Source: Rhabditophanes sp. KR3021
Lineage: Eukaryota > Nematoda > Chromadorea > Rhabditida > Alloionematidae
NCBI GenBank assembly: GCA_963281155.1
Contig: CAUJLY010000001.1
Location: 4,836,001 to 4,900,000, forward strand
Direction of reading: 5' to 3'
DNA: 64,000 nt
This document shows, one piece after another, positions 12,283 to 23,722 of this stretch (its first letter is position 1; each line of letters opens with the position of its first letter). The notes below the pieces were generated by a model. It was not told the origin of the DNA and did no database searches. It was given only the letters and a program-made list of their open reading frames with translations. The position numbers and the translations under genes are program-made.

Positions 12283-12987
12283 ATTGTCTTTGGAGCGATG
12301 TTTTGTTTTTATCTTCCTCCTGAACTTCCAGGGTACATAGCATACAGAGATTCCTTAAGAGATCCAATAATAGAATCAATTCAAACTATTTATATTCAGC
12401 AACTAGTGAACTTGTGCATTGCTCTTCATTGTATTTTGGCAATAATAAGTGTAAATCCTATTTTCCAGCAGGTCGAAGAGACACTTAACATTTCTCACAG
12501 TTTCGGATTATCACGTCTCTTAGTAAGAAGTGGTATTTTAGTTGCAGAAAGTATTCCTTCATTTGGTCCTTTAATTAATTTAGTTGGAGGCTGCTCTATC
12601 ACATTCACATCCATTATTCTACCTGTTTATATTTATGCGTCTTTGAAGGCCCGTGATGAGATGGTTGAAAATAAAAAAGGCAATGACAGACCGAGATTGA
12701 AAGAAGTTTCTAAATATTGCCCATCACCAACATTAATCGTTTGCACAACTTTATTTTTTCTTGGAATAATCGGTGCATGTTCGGTAATCTTTTCAGCTAT
12801 AAACAAGTTACAGCAACAAATATTGTTCACTGCTCAAATTAGGTTTTTATTAAATAATTTGAAAATAAAGTATTTGTATCTGAATTCCATTATTCTACAT
12901 AGTCTGAATGTCAATTTTAAGTTGATTCATCATTTAGATTTAAATTCATTAGACATTTGTTTGTTCCATTCGTTACTTGGTATTTAA
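12283..12987 (+). pseudogene. Truncated amino acid transporter (AAAP) copy
   Basis: From about 12298 the frame parallels the second half of the intact transporter for about 180 residues: RDSLRDPIIESIQTIYIQQ against GDSLRDSIIESIQTVWIQQ, then SHSFG and YCPSPTLIV. The whole N-terminal half (TM1-TM5 and the GSGLVILP block) is absent, and no exon upstream supplies it. After FSAINKLQQ the sequence departs from the family into AT-rich, low-complexity coding with no conserved tail. The middle is in one clean frame, so a short membrane protein could still be made from the ATG at 12298. Lack of half the transport core argues for a non-functional duplicate. Confidence 0.75.
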
Positions 12988-13363
12988 TTGTTGATGTTAT
13001 ATTTTTAGTTGGTCGATTATTATTTACACGTGTAACTCATGAACTTCGGTGATGTAAAAGACCAATCATAAATAATCAAGTTGTAAATGAATATGGTTGA
13101 TGCGAAAAATTAGATTGAGAGAGGAGTGAAGATAATTAAATGAAGACATTTATGATACAATAAGTAGTATCTATCTTTTTAATTGGTTGCAAGTGATCTT
13201 CGATAATTGATGCAACCTGAAGAAGTAATATATCTAAATATATGTGATACATGTCATTGAAATCAAAAACATCACAATATTGTATAGTTACTTCACTATT
13301 TAGTTTGCTAGTTGTTTTATCGAAGTTAACAGTGTATTATTTATCTGATTTGGTTTAAACGAG
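12988..13363. other. Intergenic, upstream of KMO
   Basis: No gene seen. Presumably holds the promoter of the kynurenine monooxygenase gene. Confidence 0.4.
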
Positions 13364-15868
13364 ATGAAGGTTATTATTGCAGGTGGAGGATTAGTGGGGG
13401 CATTAAATGCTTGCTTCTTCGCTGAAAGAGGATATACTGTCGAAGTGTACGATATTCGTCCTGACATTCGGCAGATGGAGCATGTTCCTGGCAGGAGCAT
13501 TAATCTGGCTTTATCAGAAAGAGGAAAGACGGCGTTGGAACGAGTTGGCTTAAAGGATTACGTGACCCATTCGGGAGTACAGATGCATGCGAGACTTGTT
13601 CACGACATGGATGGGAAAAGTTTCCATCGCCAGCCATACGGACAACCAGGCAATATAAGGGGGGAAATATTAACTTTATTAAAAAGAGCAATCAAATTTA
13701 AATGTGTAAGAGAGTCATCTTTCTTGATGTCATTATTAGCCCCGACGAATTCTCCTAAGATGAGATCTGCTACTTCATCACCCATTTCTGGAACATGTTC
13801 AAGACTTCTTCTATCTGAGTTTGTAAGCTGAGGTCTATGAGCGTAAATTAGGATACTCTCAACATTCTCAGCGACTTGTTTGGTGCCACTTCTTTAGTAC
13901 AATTACTCCTTTCTCGCCAAATGAGTTATCATAGGCAACTTCTTTGATGAAGTCTTGTTTGCGGTCGAACAACATTTCTAACTCAACTGGATGGTTGAAT
14001 CTTGATTTGTGACTCCAAATTCTACCTTTAAAGTCGTCAGTCTCCCCAATGCATCTAATCTCTCTTATGATTCCTGCTTTGTTCCAGTTGCCTGCACAAC
14101 TCCTGGATCAATCATCAAATAAAGGTAACATCCTTTTACATCCCCTTCTTAGCTTTGACCGAATCTAAAATATCCAGAGCAGTTTTAGTTTCATTGAAGG
14201 TTTCAGCAGCATCCATCGAGACTCTTTCCACGCTCTATTGCTTCTATGATTTCTAAGAGAGAATCTAGTTTTAAACCATTTGAACAAAGAACACATTCAT
14301 ATCCAGAGGCTGCTTTTGATGTTCTAGTAGTCTTATAATTCCCTTTTTATTTTGTTTGAGTGCAGCTGACTCTCCATCATTAACTAATTACTCTTCCCAA
14401 ATACGTCCCCAATCTGATTTTTTTGTAAGTAAACAGAATCGGGGACGACGTCTTTTGAAAGATTGGTCGCGTCTACTGAATTAGCAATCAGACATCGCTC
14501 CATTATCTTGGCGAATCTCCTAGATAATCCACCAATATCTTAGCCTGAACTGGCTTAGATGCCTCCATAATCTTGTGGCATCATTAATTCTTTCGATTTA
14601 AACGCTTTTTGTGAGGTTTTGCAGTTAAGAGATAGGGAGTGGTGCTTTAGTTGATTTATTCTCAATTTATGCCACGACACGTAAGTAGCTTTCAGCTAAT
14701 AATCGAATTTCAAAGGTACAAAGTGTTAGACACTCATTAAAGATGAAAAATATACTATTTTACTACGTTAGTAATATTCTAATTTTCAAATTGGATTGCA
14801 GGCCAACATATTATTTCGATCAACAGGCGTCATTTGAACGAAATTATGATTAGTGCTGCGGAAAAATTCCCCAAAATTAAGTTCATGTTTGAGCATAAAG
14901 TTGTGAAAGTGGATTCGAGAAAGAAACAGTTAATTTGCATTGATTTAAATAGTGGTTTAGAAGTTGTAAGTAGTGGTGATTTGATTTTAGCATGTGATGG
15001 AGCACATTCAGCAGTAAGGAGAAGTCTAATAGCTACTCCGCATTTTGAATATCAACAAGAGTACATCAAGCATGGTTATGTCGAGTTGAACATCTTGTCG
15101 AAGGATGGGGATTATGCTATGGAGGCGAATGTGTTCCACCTTTGGCCTCGTGGTGATTTTACCCTTATTGCCCTTGCCAATAGAGATAAAACATTTACTG
15201 TCACCTTATTTGCCCCATTTTCTTTTTTCGAAACAGAAATGGGCAGTAATGAGAAGATTATTGGGACATTTCAGAAGTTCTTTCCAGACGCGTACGCTCT
15301 GCTTGGGGACGGACATATTCTGGAGACATTCGAAAGAATGAAGCCACAGCCACTAGTATCAATAAAATGTTCCCCACATCATTTCGGAGACAGTGTCCTG
15401 CTGATGGGAGACGCCGCTCATTCGATGGTTCCTTTTTATGGACAAGGAATGAACTGCGGGTTTGAGGATTGCTATGTCTTGTCGGAAATTTTGAATGAAT
15501 GTGGGGATGATATTGGAGGCGTGATTAAGAGATATTCTGAAGTAAGGTGCAAAGACTGCCATACCATCAATGACCTTGCTATGTACAACTACAATGAGCT
15601 AAAAGACTTGGTGAACAAGTTTAGTTACAAACTCCGGAAAAAGTTTGACTTGGCAATGAACAGGTTGTTTCCAAGTAGCTGGATTCCACTGTACTCAATG
15701 GTTTCTTTTACCACAATTCCTTACTCGAAAATCGTTGAAAATAGAAAGTGGCAAGATTGCATGATTAGCAGGAGTCTGAATGTTGGAGGAATGGCAGGTG
15801 TTGCGTGTCTAGCAGGAATAATTTGCTTAAAATATGAAGTCATTAAACAATCTATTGTAAGGAGTTAG
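13364..15868 (+). CDS. kmo-1: Kynurenine 3-monooxygenase
   Basis: Exon 1 (13364-13649) and exon 2 (14802-15868) encode about 450 residues, close to the family's usual 450-490. The protein starts MKVIIAGGGLVGALNACFF, the FAD-binding GxGxxG fold, with the acidic residue ending the second strand in VEVYD. RSINLALSERG is the KMO substrate/flavin block. CDGAHSAVR and GDAAHSMVPFYGQGMNCGFE are the second and third flavoprotein-hydroxylase motifs, and MYNYNEL is the conserved family segment. A C-terminal hydrophobic anchor (GVACLAGIICL) fits the mitochondrial outer-membrane location. The enzyme makes 3-hydroxykynurenine from kynurenine with NADPH and O2 in tryptophan catabolism. The donor site is GC rather than GT (CAG|GCAATA), and only this choice keeps frame and restores GQHIISINRRHLNE. 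The 1,152-bp intron is far longer than its neighbours and contains an antisense relic. Confidence 0.93.
13660..14640 (-). pseudogene. Decayed antisense protein-coding relic in KMO intron
   Basis: Read on the minus strand, about 900 bp consist of consecutive protein-like stretches of 20-60 codons separated by stops and single-base frame changes. Examples are near 14573-14504, 14507-14387, 14385-14270, 14330-14205, 14226-14120 and 13980-13690. Composition is visibly more GC-rich than the surrounding intergenic DNA and uses ordinary coding-like residues. One stretch holds a CVLC pair, another a Glu/Asp-rich helix-like segment. I do not recognise a family. A retrotransposon protein, an old endogenous viral element or a duplicated host gene are all possible. 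It explains why this intron is about 25 times longer than usual. Confidence 0.55.
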
Positions 15869-16690
15869 GCATATTTTGGGTTATTTTTAAATTATTTGGA
15901 TACTTTAAGATCGTATTTAAAGATATTTAAAAATATTATTTGTTGCTAAATAAGACCATATTCGAATCGTATATTCATAAATAATTCAAAATATAAATGG
16001 AAAGCAAAATATACAATTAAACTAAATGTTTCTTTCAAAATACCGAGAAATTTGTAATTGTTTAGTACATTGAATAAACTGTTTTACTGTTTTTGATTAA
16101 AAATATAATTAAATGCTAAATCTGTGCCAGGCCAATTAAAATGCAAGATCTACGAAATGCCATTACTCATATTAACAATACCATAAAATAACAATATATT
16201 ATTCATATTCATAGGACATTTATGCATAGCAATGCCCTTGTTAACATTCTATATAAGAAGAACTGATTCACTGGAGATATACTATTACACATTATTCTCA
16301 TTGGCCTTATTCGCCTCATTGAAGTTTAAAACATTTATATCATCGTTTTTAAAAATAACATACAAAGATCATCTACATACAGTTGTCGTATGCAAAACCT
16401 TGTCGAATTCTATTGATAAATTTATTACTTTTATAACTAAAGTATAATATTTTCGGGGTTTTGTTTAATGAAAAAGCAACAAAAAATTTAAAATGGATAT
16501 AAAGAATTGTTTTTTGTTCACATTTATTATCAAGTTTGTTGGGATAGGCTACGTGTGGCATACTATAACTCATTATCCTATGTTCATATTATGTGTATAT
16601 TATATATATGTTTATCAGTAGAATAAATTAGTTATCTTATTCTTTAAAATTAAAAGTACTTTATTTTGAAATTATAGACAATTTTGTAGG
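15869..16690. other. Intergenic, no supported gene
   Basis: An ATG frame of 71 codons at 16232-16447 has no recognisable feature and an equally long antisense frame. I see nothing else between the convergent genes. Confidence 0.4.
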
Positions 16691-17283
16691 TTATATTAAA
16701 ATATTTTCGATCTGTGGTTGATAAAATAACTCTAGAGCAATTAATGTTCCACAGAAATATTCATACGAATGCTTGACACCATTAATTCCTTCTTCTTGTT
16801 TGATATATCCAACAGAATAGTTTGGAGTTCTCATAAGAGAATCCAAAAGCAATTCAAGAATCTTGACAAATTTTTTCATCTTCAAAATACTTGGAACGTG
16901 TTCTTCACTTCCGTAATCGCAACATTGTAGTTAGAGTTACAATTCTTGTATAATTCTTAAATAAAATAGTTTTGATTTTCATTTCAGCTGAATGAGAGCT
17001 TTTGTAATCTCTAATTAGCAGGCGAACGAGGTGACTATTTCGTGTTTCCTCAGAGATACATCCAATCAGACAACTTTTCAATACAATCTTTGCTGAGTCT
17101 GAAAAGATAATCCATTTCGAAAAACAAGTATTATTGTTGAGTCCATGAATTTGAATAATAGCCGATTCAATTGCATTTGAGATCTAAAAACGAATAACAA
17201 TTACAACAAACGCAAATTACCTGCTTGAACACTGCCCTATCTTCTGAAAGAGGTTCTTCGACCACCAATTTTTCTTTAACCAT
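16691..17283 (-). CDS. Orphan 164-residue protein, three exons
   Basis: Exons on the minus strand are 17221-17283, 16941-17183 and 16691-16879, joined in phase 0 through introns of 37 and 61 bp. The protein starts MVKEKLVVEEPLSEDRAVFK. It has mixed composition, with cysteines near the middle (CLIGCISEE) and a C-terminal half rich in Leu, Glu and Tyr (KKFVKILELLLDSLMR, YEYFCGTLIALELF). There is no signal peptide or clear membrane helix, and I do not recognise a domain. A second, broken copy of its first exon lies at about 18368-18431. It sits next to the PPP1R21 homologue, and the same duplication carries both. Clean splicing and phase support a real gene. Confidence 0.6.
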
Positions 17284-17840
17284 GATTCAGTAGTTCAAGA
17301 AAAATAAATGGCATTCAATAATAAGCATTCAAATAAATCTATTGAATTTTATAGAAATTAGCATTATTATTTATGCAAAATATATGTAAAAAATAATAGA
17401 CACAAAATTGAATATCTTTAGAAATTTTACATTAGAAATATTTTATAAGTAAATGAATATATAAGTGAAAATGACATGGTTATGATTTTTGAATCCAATA
17501 AATACATTGCATGAACATGTTTAATCACGAAAAATGATAATTGATATTTAGTTCTGATTTGCAGATAAAGCTAAGATTATACTTGCTCGGTCATTAATTC
17601 TAATATTTAGCTCACCAGTATGTAAAAACATTATTTTCATTTACTCTTCGTAATTTTGCTTATTTGTTTCCAAATCTTCCTAAAAAGCATACATGCATAT
17701 TCATAAGAAACGATATTTATCACCTACATTAATGAGTAAATTTGTTTTTTACATCTGCAATATTTTCACTAATTTTCTTGTTTGAGATAACCATATTCTC
17801 CGAACTGTGAATTAAACGTTTCGCCTAAAATTATTTAAAT
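17235..17840. repeat. Tandem duplication unit, copy A
   Basis: This stretch aligns along its length with about 18375-18890 (copy B), at an offset of about 1.09-1.15 kb. Shared landmarks are the TTAACCATG start context, the ACATTAGAAATATTTTATAA block, TTAATTCTAATATTTAGCTCA, and an exon end reading GAGTAAATTTGTTTTTT. Many substitutions and small indels show it is old. Confidence 0.8.
17560..17835 (-). pseudogene. PPP1R21 3'-end fragment (dead duplicate)
   Basis: Minus-strand copy of the last exon and the end of the penultimate exon of the PPP1R21 homologue. It reads EDLETNKQNYEE and then a premature TAA (complement at 17641-17643), where the intact gene continues EEQMKMM. Upstream the copied exon end (AKR..NSQFGEYG.., then KISENIADVK) is out of frame. 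No further 5' exons are present, so it cannot encode a protein. Confidence 0.8.
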
Positions 17841-18367
17841 ATTTGCAATAAAAAGTTTGTTTGAAATTATAAAAATTGTACACTTATTATGGAAGTCTTT
17901 AATGCATTGAAAACATATGAAAACTAACGAAATAAGAGAATTTATATTCGATTAAGTTAACGCTGGTCTATGAATAGAATCATAGAAAGCTGACTTTACT
18001 CATCGTACTAACAAATAGCGAACAAACGCCGTCTGATTATTAATAATGTAAAAAGCCACTGTACTACAAGTGAACTACCATTTTTGATTTAACAAATGTA
18101 AACTTACTAAGATACATAAGTAAGAATTTTCAATCTCAGGCCCGTTGTGTTCCGTATTGCTATCAATTCATTTTTCTATTTCTAAAATTGAAAAAATCAA
18201 TTTTTTGATATTCAAATTTATTTATAAAAAATGTAACCTATCTCAGCTTAGGAGACAAGTGTTAAAATTTGGATATAAATAATTAAATAATCTGTATTAT
18301 AATCTAAACCACTTAATGAAAACCTTTTTAGATTATGTGTGTTTATTTGCGATTAAAATGACGTTTA

Positions 18368-18431
18368 TACTTGAGAAAACTTTTTTGTCTTTTGCAACAC
18401 ATCCTTTGAGCATCAATTTCTCCTTAACCAT
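18368..18431 (-). pseudogene. Duplicated first exon of the orphan gene
   Basis: Reads MVKEKLMLKGCVAKDKKVF against MVKEKLVVEEPLSEDRAVF of the intact gene, with the same start context (ACCATG). No second or third exon follows. It is the other half of the tandem duplication and probably a remnant. Confidence 0.65.
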
Positions 18432-18644
18432 GGCTCAATAGTTCAAGGAAAGAATGCTGTTTGTTAATAAACTTTCTCTGAAAAGTATTAATGTTTTCAG
18501 AAATTAAAATTTTAGTTTATGTAAAATATACATACAATAATATAGCAACAAATAAATTTAACATTAGAAATATTTTATAAAATAATAATATAAGTGATGC
18601 AGATATGATGTTATTTTTTGATTTAAAATATATGTTGAGTACAT

Positions 18645-21600
18645 TTATAAGTTTTGATTTGTTGATAAAGCAGAAATTACACTTGCTTGCTCGTTAATTC
18701 TAATATTTAGCTCATCAATGTGTAAAAACATCATTTTCATTTGCTCTTCATAATTTTGCTTAGTCGTTTCCAAATCGTCCTAAATATAGACATACATAAG
18801 TATTTGTAAGAAAATATATTCCTCACTTACATTTAATGAGTAAATTTGTTTTTTTGCATCCGCAATATTCTTAATAAGTTCCTTTTTTGAATTAATCATG
18901 TTTTCCAATCGCTTTTTAAAGAAGCAAGTACAACTTTTGGCATATTCCGTTTGTTTGACTAAACTTTTATATTTTTGTACATAAACACTTTCTATTTGCT
19001 TAATGTCATTACTATCGTTTTCAACGTTCAATCCTTTATGTAAAGTTTCATTTTCAGCTTGTAATTTAAGCATGGTTGCTTTTAGATTCACAATCATGTC
19101 CGATGTTTCTTCTGATTCATTAAATAAACTATCTTCGATGTTAAGGCTCATGCTATTATCCAAATGTATGACGGGAGAAATTACTGATCCAGGCTCTTGA
19201 TTTTTGTAAAGTATGGCAACTTTTAGCTTACAAAGAAAATCATTTGTTCCTAGCAAGATCCTTGATAAATCATCATTCAATGCTTTAAGTTTTGGACCAA
19301 CTGTTGACAACCTATTTTCAATAAATATTTTACTAACAAATTGGTCCGAAATATTCTTCGTTATTACAGTTAGATCATCAATAAATGTGATAGATTGGGA
19401 ACAATCTTCGAATGTAGTAAGCGCAGTCATTTGTGGCAGATTTAATAATTCAAAAATCTTTTCCATATACAATTCATTGTGTCTTTGTAAATTAGGTGTG
19501 CAGTATGCTTCTCTATTCTCTTCTAAAATGGCAGACTCAAAAATAGGTTTTGCATTTTCAAAAAGTTCGCTTATCTTAAACCATAGTGGAGAATATATAT
19601 CTCTTAAGTTGTCAATATCATCAGTATATTGTGTACTAGAATTCCAACTTTCAAAAACACTTTCTATTTCTGCAGATATTTCTTTTAGCTTTTTAATTGA
19701 TGGTTTTACCTCCTGTAGTGTTGCGTCACACGGATAAATTAACGTTCGCTCATTGATAAGATGGAAAAAATGTTGATACATTTCACTAATATTACGGACC
19801 AATTCCAGAATTTTCGCACTATCTGTAAAAGGTTAAAAATTAAAGCAATTAATTTTCAAGTATAGCAATTAATTTTTTAATTAGTGCTTTATTCATTGCA
19901 ATTTAAGGTAAAAATGTGTGCCATAAAAAATACTGAACTTTCTTTTCAAAATTAGTATAGATTTTGTACATGAAATATAAAAAATTCAACAAATTATTCG
20001 AGTGTTTAGTCTTTAATCCTTTATTTGGTACGCAAATCTTGTGATTAGAATAATTGGTGTTATTTAGTTTTGTTTAAAGGACAAATATGCATGTCGTAAA
20101 AGCTTCATTGTACCAATTATACTAACAGACAAAGTATGGTCTTGCGTTTTACTTGTTATTCTCATATTAGACTATTTTAAAATTATTTTTTATAAAAAAA
20201 CTGATATATTAGTTCATCGCAATTATTGACACCTTTTGTGCGAATAACTTTCTTATTTATCTATTTAATAGTGTTGAATATAAATAATAAATAGGTTTGC
20301 TGTCTATTAATCATTTGATGTAATTATGAGTACCAAGTGAGTAAGCATAGTGCTTATCAGAAAGTCTTAAAATTGCCTCTATAATACTGAAAGAGTCTTA
20401 CAATTTGATTTTTAACTATTCTTTGTAAACGGAAACTTATTTATTTATGTAATATTTATTAAAACGTCATTTGGGTCAATAACTTTTTTCGCTTAAGCTG
20501 TAAAATTATTATTTACATTTTTCAGTGTTAGTATCGCATGTATATCAGATCATGATTGTATAAATTATGATGAAAATCGCAATTCTTTTCGATAAGGCTT
20601 AATAATGATTTAAAATTAGCTCTCTATTAATCTTGCCATTTGATTAAATACTCTCTGCTAATCGTAAGGTTAAACTTTTTATAATGGTTTTTTATATCAA
20701 ATTGGTTTCTACAGTTTTTGGTAACTTATATAGCACATTTTGCGATTTGAATACATTCTTATTTTAAAAATTCATACATAACCAGTTTATCCAACTTCAC
20801 ATTATTTATTTATATTGTAATCTCTATTTCATCTAAGTATTCTGAAGCTCATTCGAATTTATACATGTTTACATAGATAAAGTTGCATGTAGGAAAGTTG
20901 GTGTTTAATACTTTGTATACATCTTCTCTATTTTGCCGATTAATTACTCATTTTATAAATGAACAAACAAACCTCAAGAATACACAATCTTCTAAAACTT
21001 TCAAGCATTACCTTAACAAAATGACGTTAAAATTTAGAACAAATAAATAAAAGTTAGCTTATTGGCAATTAAATACTTCCGCTACCTATAGTTTATTGTA
21101 TTTGTAAATTAATTATGTTAATATTTTAATTTTTACGCATTATAGATATTTTACGGATGCCTTCTAAATATTACAAAATCAAGTTTCAGGAACTACATAG
21201 CAAGAAAAAAAAAATTACTCAACTATTTGTGGTATCACTGACACTATTTTGCTTTTATCTTACAATTATTGTTGGTCTTGACAAAATTGGCATAGCGTGG
21301 GACTTACGAGTATTACCACCTAGTAAATACAAATATGTTATGGCGTAAAGTTATAATTTACAAATATCATTGCAAGCCAATCAAATTTTAAGCGATGCAA
21401 TATAAACTTACTGGCAGTATTATTTTTACCTGTTGATAAAGAAGTGCCATGCGCAACTTTTGATTGCAAGGATGTTGAAATATCTTCCAAAGGAGCATTG
21501 ACAATTATCGTGAGCTGTTCATTGTTCGGCACTTGTTCAACCTTAGGACTCTCACGATAATCTGAAAAAGTTATATACATAATTTAATTAATAATAAAGT

Positions 21601-22164
21601 ATTAATAATAGTACCTTTTTCTTGTGTGGAGGGGCATTCAAGGATTTTGACTTTTTCTAATAATTTTTTGTTTTGATTCCGCAATTCCGTTGTTTCTTTT
21701 TCCACAATTAGCTGATTTTTTTCCAATTTTGTTATCTTCCCATCTAACACTATGTTATTGGATTGTATCTCATGTTCAAGCATGTCAATTTTCCTTTGTA
21801 AAATCTCATTTTGTGTAACTCTAAAGCTTATTTCAGACAATAAAATATTTTCGGATGTTTCTTGTTCTTCTGTCTTGATAGTCTTGGGTTTTGATCCGAA
21901 GAAATTAAATCTAATTTTTGATTTTTTTTCGTCTGCAATGGACATGACTTCGTTTAAATCGCCACGTAGTTTCTGATTAGTTTTGGATAACACCTCATTC
22001 CTATAGATGACACATTCGAGTTGTTCGTCTTTTTGAACATTATCTAGATGTAAGGCTCTCACTTGCTCCTCTAGTTCTTTCATACTTTTTTGATTGGCAA
22101 AACTTTTTTGTTGCTCCGCTTGTCGAGAAGGCAAGGAGGTAGAATCATTTGTTGGCGATACCAT
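18645..22164 (-). CDS. PPP1R21-like coiled-coil protein (KLRAQ/TTRAQ; FERRY complex subunit)
   Basis: Exons on the minus strand are 21615-22164, 21412-21561, 18831-19822 and 18645-18779, all in phase (608 residues). The N-terminal part is coiled coil (MKELEEQVRALHLDNVQKDE onward), as in the KLRAQ domain. The middle (KILELVRNISEMYQHFF, then RTLIYPCDATL) parallels human PPP1R21's AFVQDLVTALLNFH and RIQIFPVD. The C-terminus (YVQKYKSLVKQTEYAKS, then DDLETTKQNYEEQMKMM) parallels the TTRAQ end, DELTTTKRSYEDQLSMM. The human protein is a core subunit of the FERRY Rab5 effector on early endosomes, which links mRNAs to endosomes. Intron 2 is unusually long (about 1.59 kb). The last exon is duplicated as a dead fragment 1.1 kb downstream. 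The identification rests on remembered motif alignment but matches along the whole length. Confidence 0.8.
21157..21348 (+). CDS. Possible nested 63-residue membrane protein
   Basis: An ATG-initiated frame lies antisense within the long PPP1R21 intron. It has a basic start (MPSKYYKIKFQELHSKKKK), one membrane span (LFVVSLTLFCFYLTIIVGL) and a short tail ending PPSKYKYVMA. This layout is common for small mitochondrial inner-membrane proteins, but no family is recognised and the frame could be chance. Confidence 0.3.
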   Translation: MPSKYYKIKFQELHSKKKKITQLFVVSLTLFCFYLTIIVGLDKIGIAWDLRVLPPSKYKYVMA

Positions 22165-23722
22165 CTTTCTAAAAAATAAAACAATTAAATTCATTGAATC
22201 AATAAATCGTGTTATTCTTGACACAGTTACTAAATATTAACGAAGGCAATATAACATGAGATTTGTTTAAATTAATATAGAACTCACTTTTAAATCAATT
22301 TATAATTGAATAATGTTTACTCGTTATATTGGTTAGGATTACAATATGAAAAAGATATTTGTTTGTATCAGTAGTTCATTAAAAATATACAAACTTGCTA
22401 AAGTAATGTGATTTTGCATTCAAGTTTGGTTCATTTATTGAAAACATCAAATCATACAACGGTATCCCAAAGTTTGTTCACTTGATATACGTTTAAAAAT
22501 GAAATTATGTAAGTAAGTATGCAATGTCTGGATCAAAGGCATTGACAATATAACAATTAATTGTGGCACTTGGTAGGTGGAGACAATGTATAAAAATAAC
22601 AATGATTAGTCGCTGATTGAAATTAACACCTGGCTTTGACATTCAGTTCCCCCATTTTTTCCTTTGTAATTAAAATTAGAATAAGCAACAGTTGTCTAAT
22701 TTTTCATTCTTCAAGATTTGTCAATCTTATTATATATTGTCACAAACATATCAGTACATCAACTTGAAGTACAAGTAATTGGTGAGTTTGATCGTCCTCA
22801 ATATTTACTCACCATCAACTTTTTAGCAATTACTAAAAACTTTCATTTCAACGCATGTAAAAAATTAACACCGGCTGAAATAGATAACACTGAATTAAAA
22901 AATTTGACTGAAGATGTCTTTTTGTTTAAATAGTTTCTTTATAAATAGAATATAGTAAAAACGTGTTTTAAATAAAGAAGACTTTACAAATGTTTACTTT
23001 TTATCCTTAACCTTTGCGTGTTGGTTGATAGCAGTCAAGTTAATAAGCAAAGAGATACCACGTAAATGGGACAATCTTGAGGAACTATAGGTAGGAAGTT
23101 TGAGATGATGAGGAAAGTTGTTGATAATAATTGTTTGTGGTGTTGCGAGTTGCAGCGTATCCTGCCTTTACTGCTGATTGAATAGCAATGAAGTAAAAAA
23201 GATTTTTTGTTGTAAAGTAAAAGTGAGTTTCACTGCGTATTTTAAATTTTTGTCATTACTAAAGGTTATCATTAAATATTGAGTGTCAGTGTTTGAAATT
23301 AACTGTATTTTTCATCTATTAAAATTTATTTATTGCATCAAATTAAGTTTTAAAAATTTGTCACCTTGATTTATAGTAGGTAAGGCAATTATTAGTCATC
23401 GTCATATTAATAAAGCCTACTTTTTAGTTAACCACAAAAATGCAATTGGAACGTAAATATATACAAAACAATTAAGTATCGCCAAAAATGTAATATTCAG
23501 GCAAATGTGCTCTCTTCTCTTTCCATGCATTAATTTAAACATCATCATAGACAAACTTGTTCCGACTTTTAACAAAAACACACCATAATTACGAAAATAT
23601 TTAATGTTTGTCATTTCATTTCAGTTACTTTACATTTATTTTCTTGATCTCTACTTGTGAAATTAAGTATACGCGGCCATTTATCTGTGTAATTATTATA
23701 TAAACAAAAATTCTATTATAAT
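22165..23722. other. Intergenic, two weak small frames
   Basis: Contains a 71-codon frame without ATG (22718-22933). On the minus strand, an ATG-initiated 65-codon frame (23417-23614) has a C-terminal membrane-like segment, FLAILNCFVYIYVPIAFLWL. The second could be a tiny membrane protein; evidence is too thin to call either. Confidence 0.35.

Noticed and set aside
13650..13831. Read-through of KMO exon 1 past the splice site
   Set aside because: Family alignment stops at the GC donor and resumes at 14802; the extension is intron.
18645..19822. Dynactin p150 as the identity of the coiled-coil gene
   Set aside because: No CAP-Gly domain, and the C-terminal TTKQNYEEQMKMM fits PPP1R21 much better.
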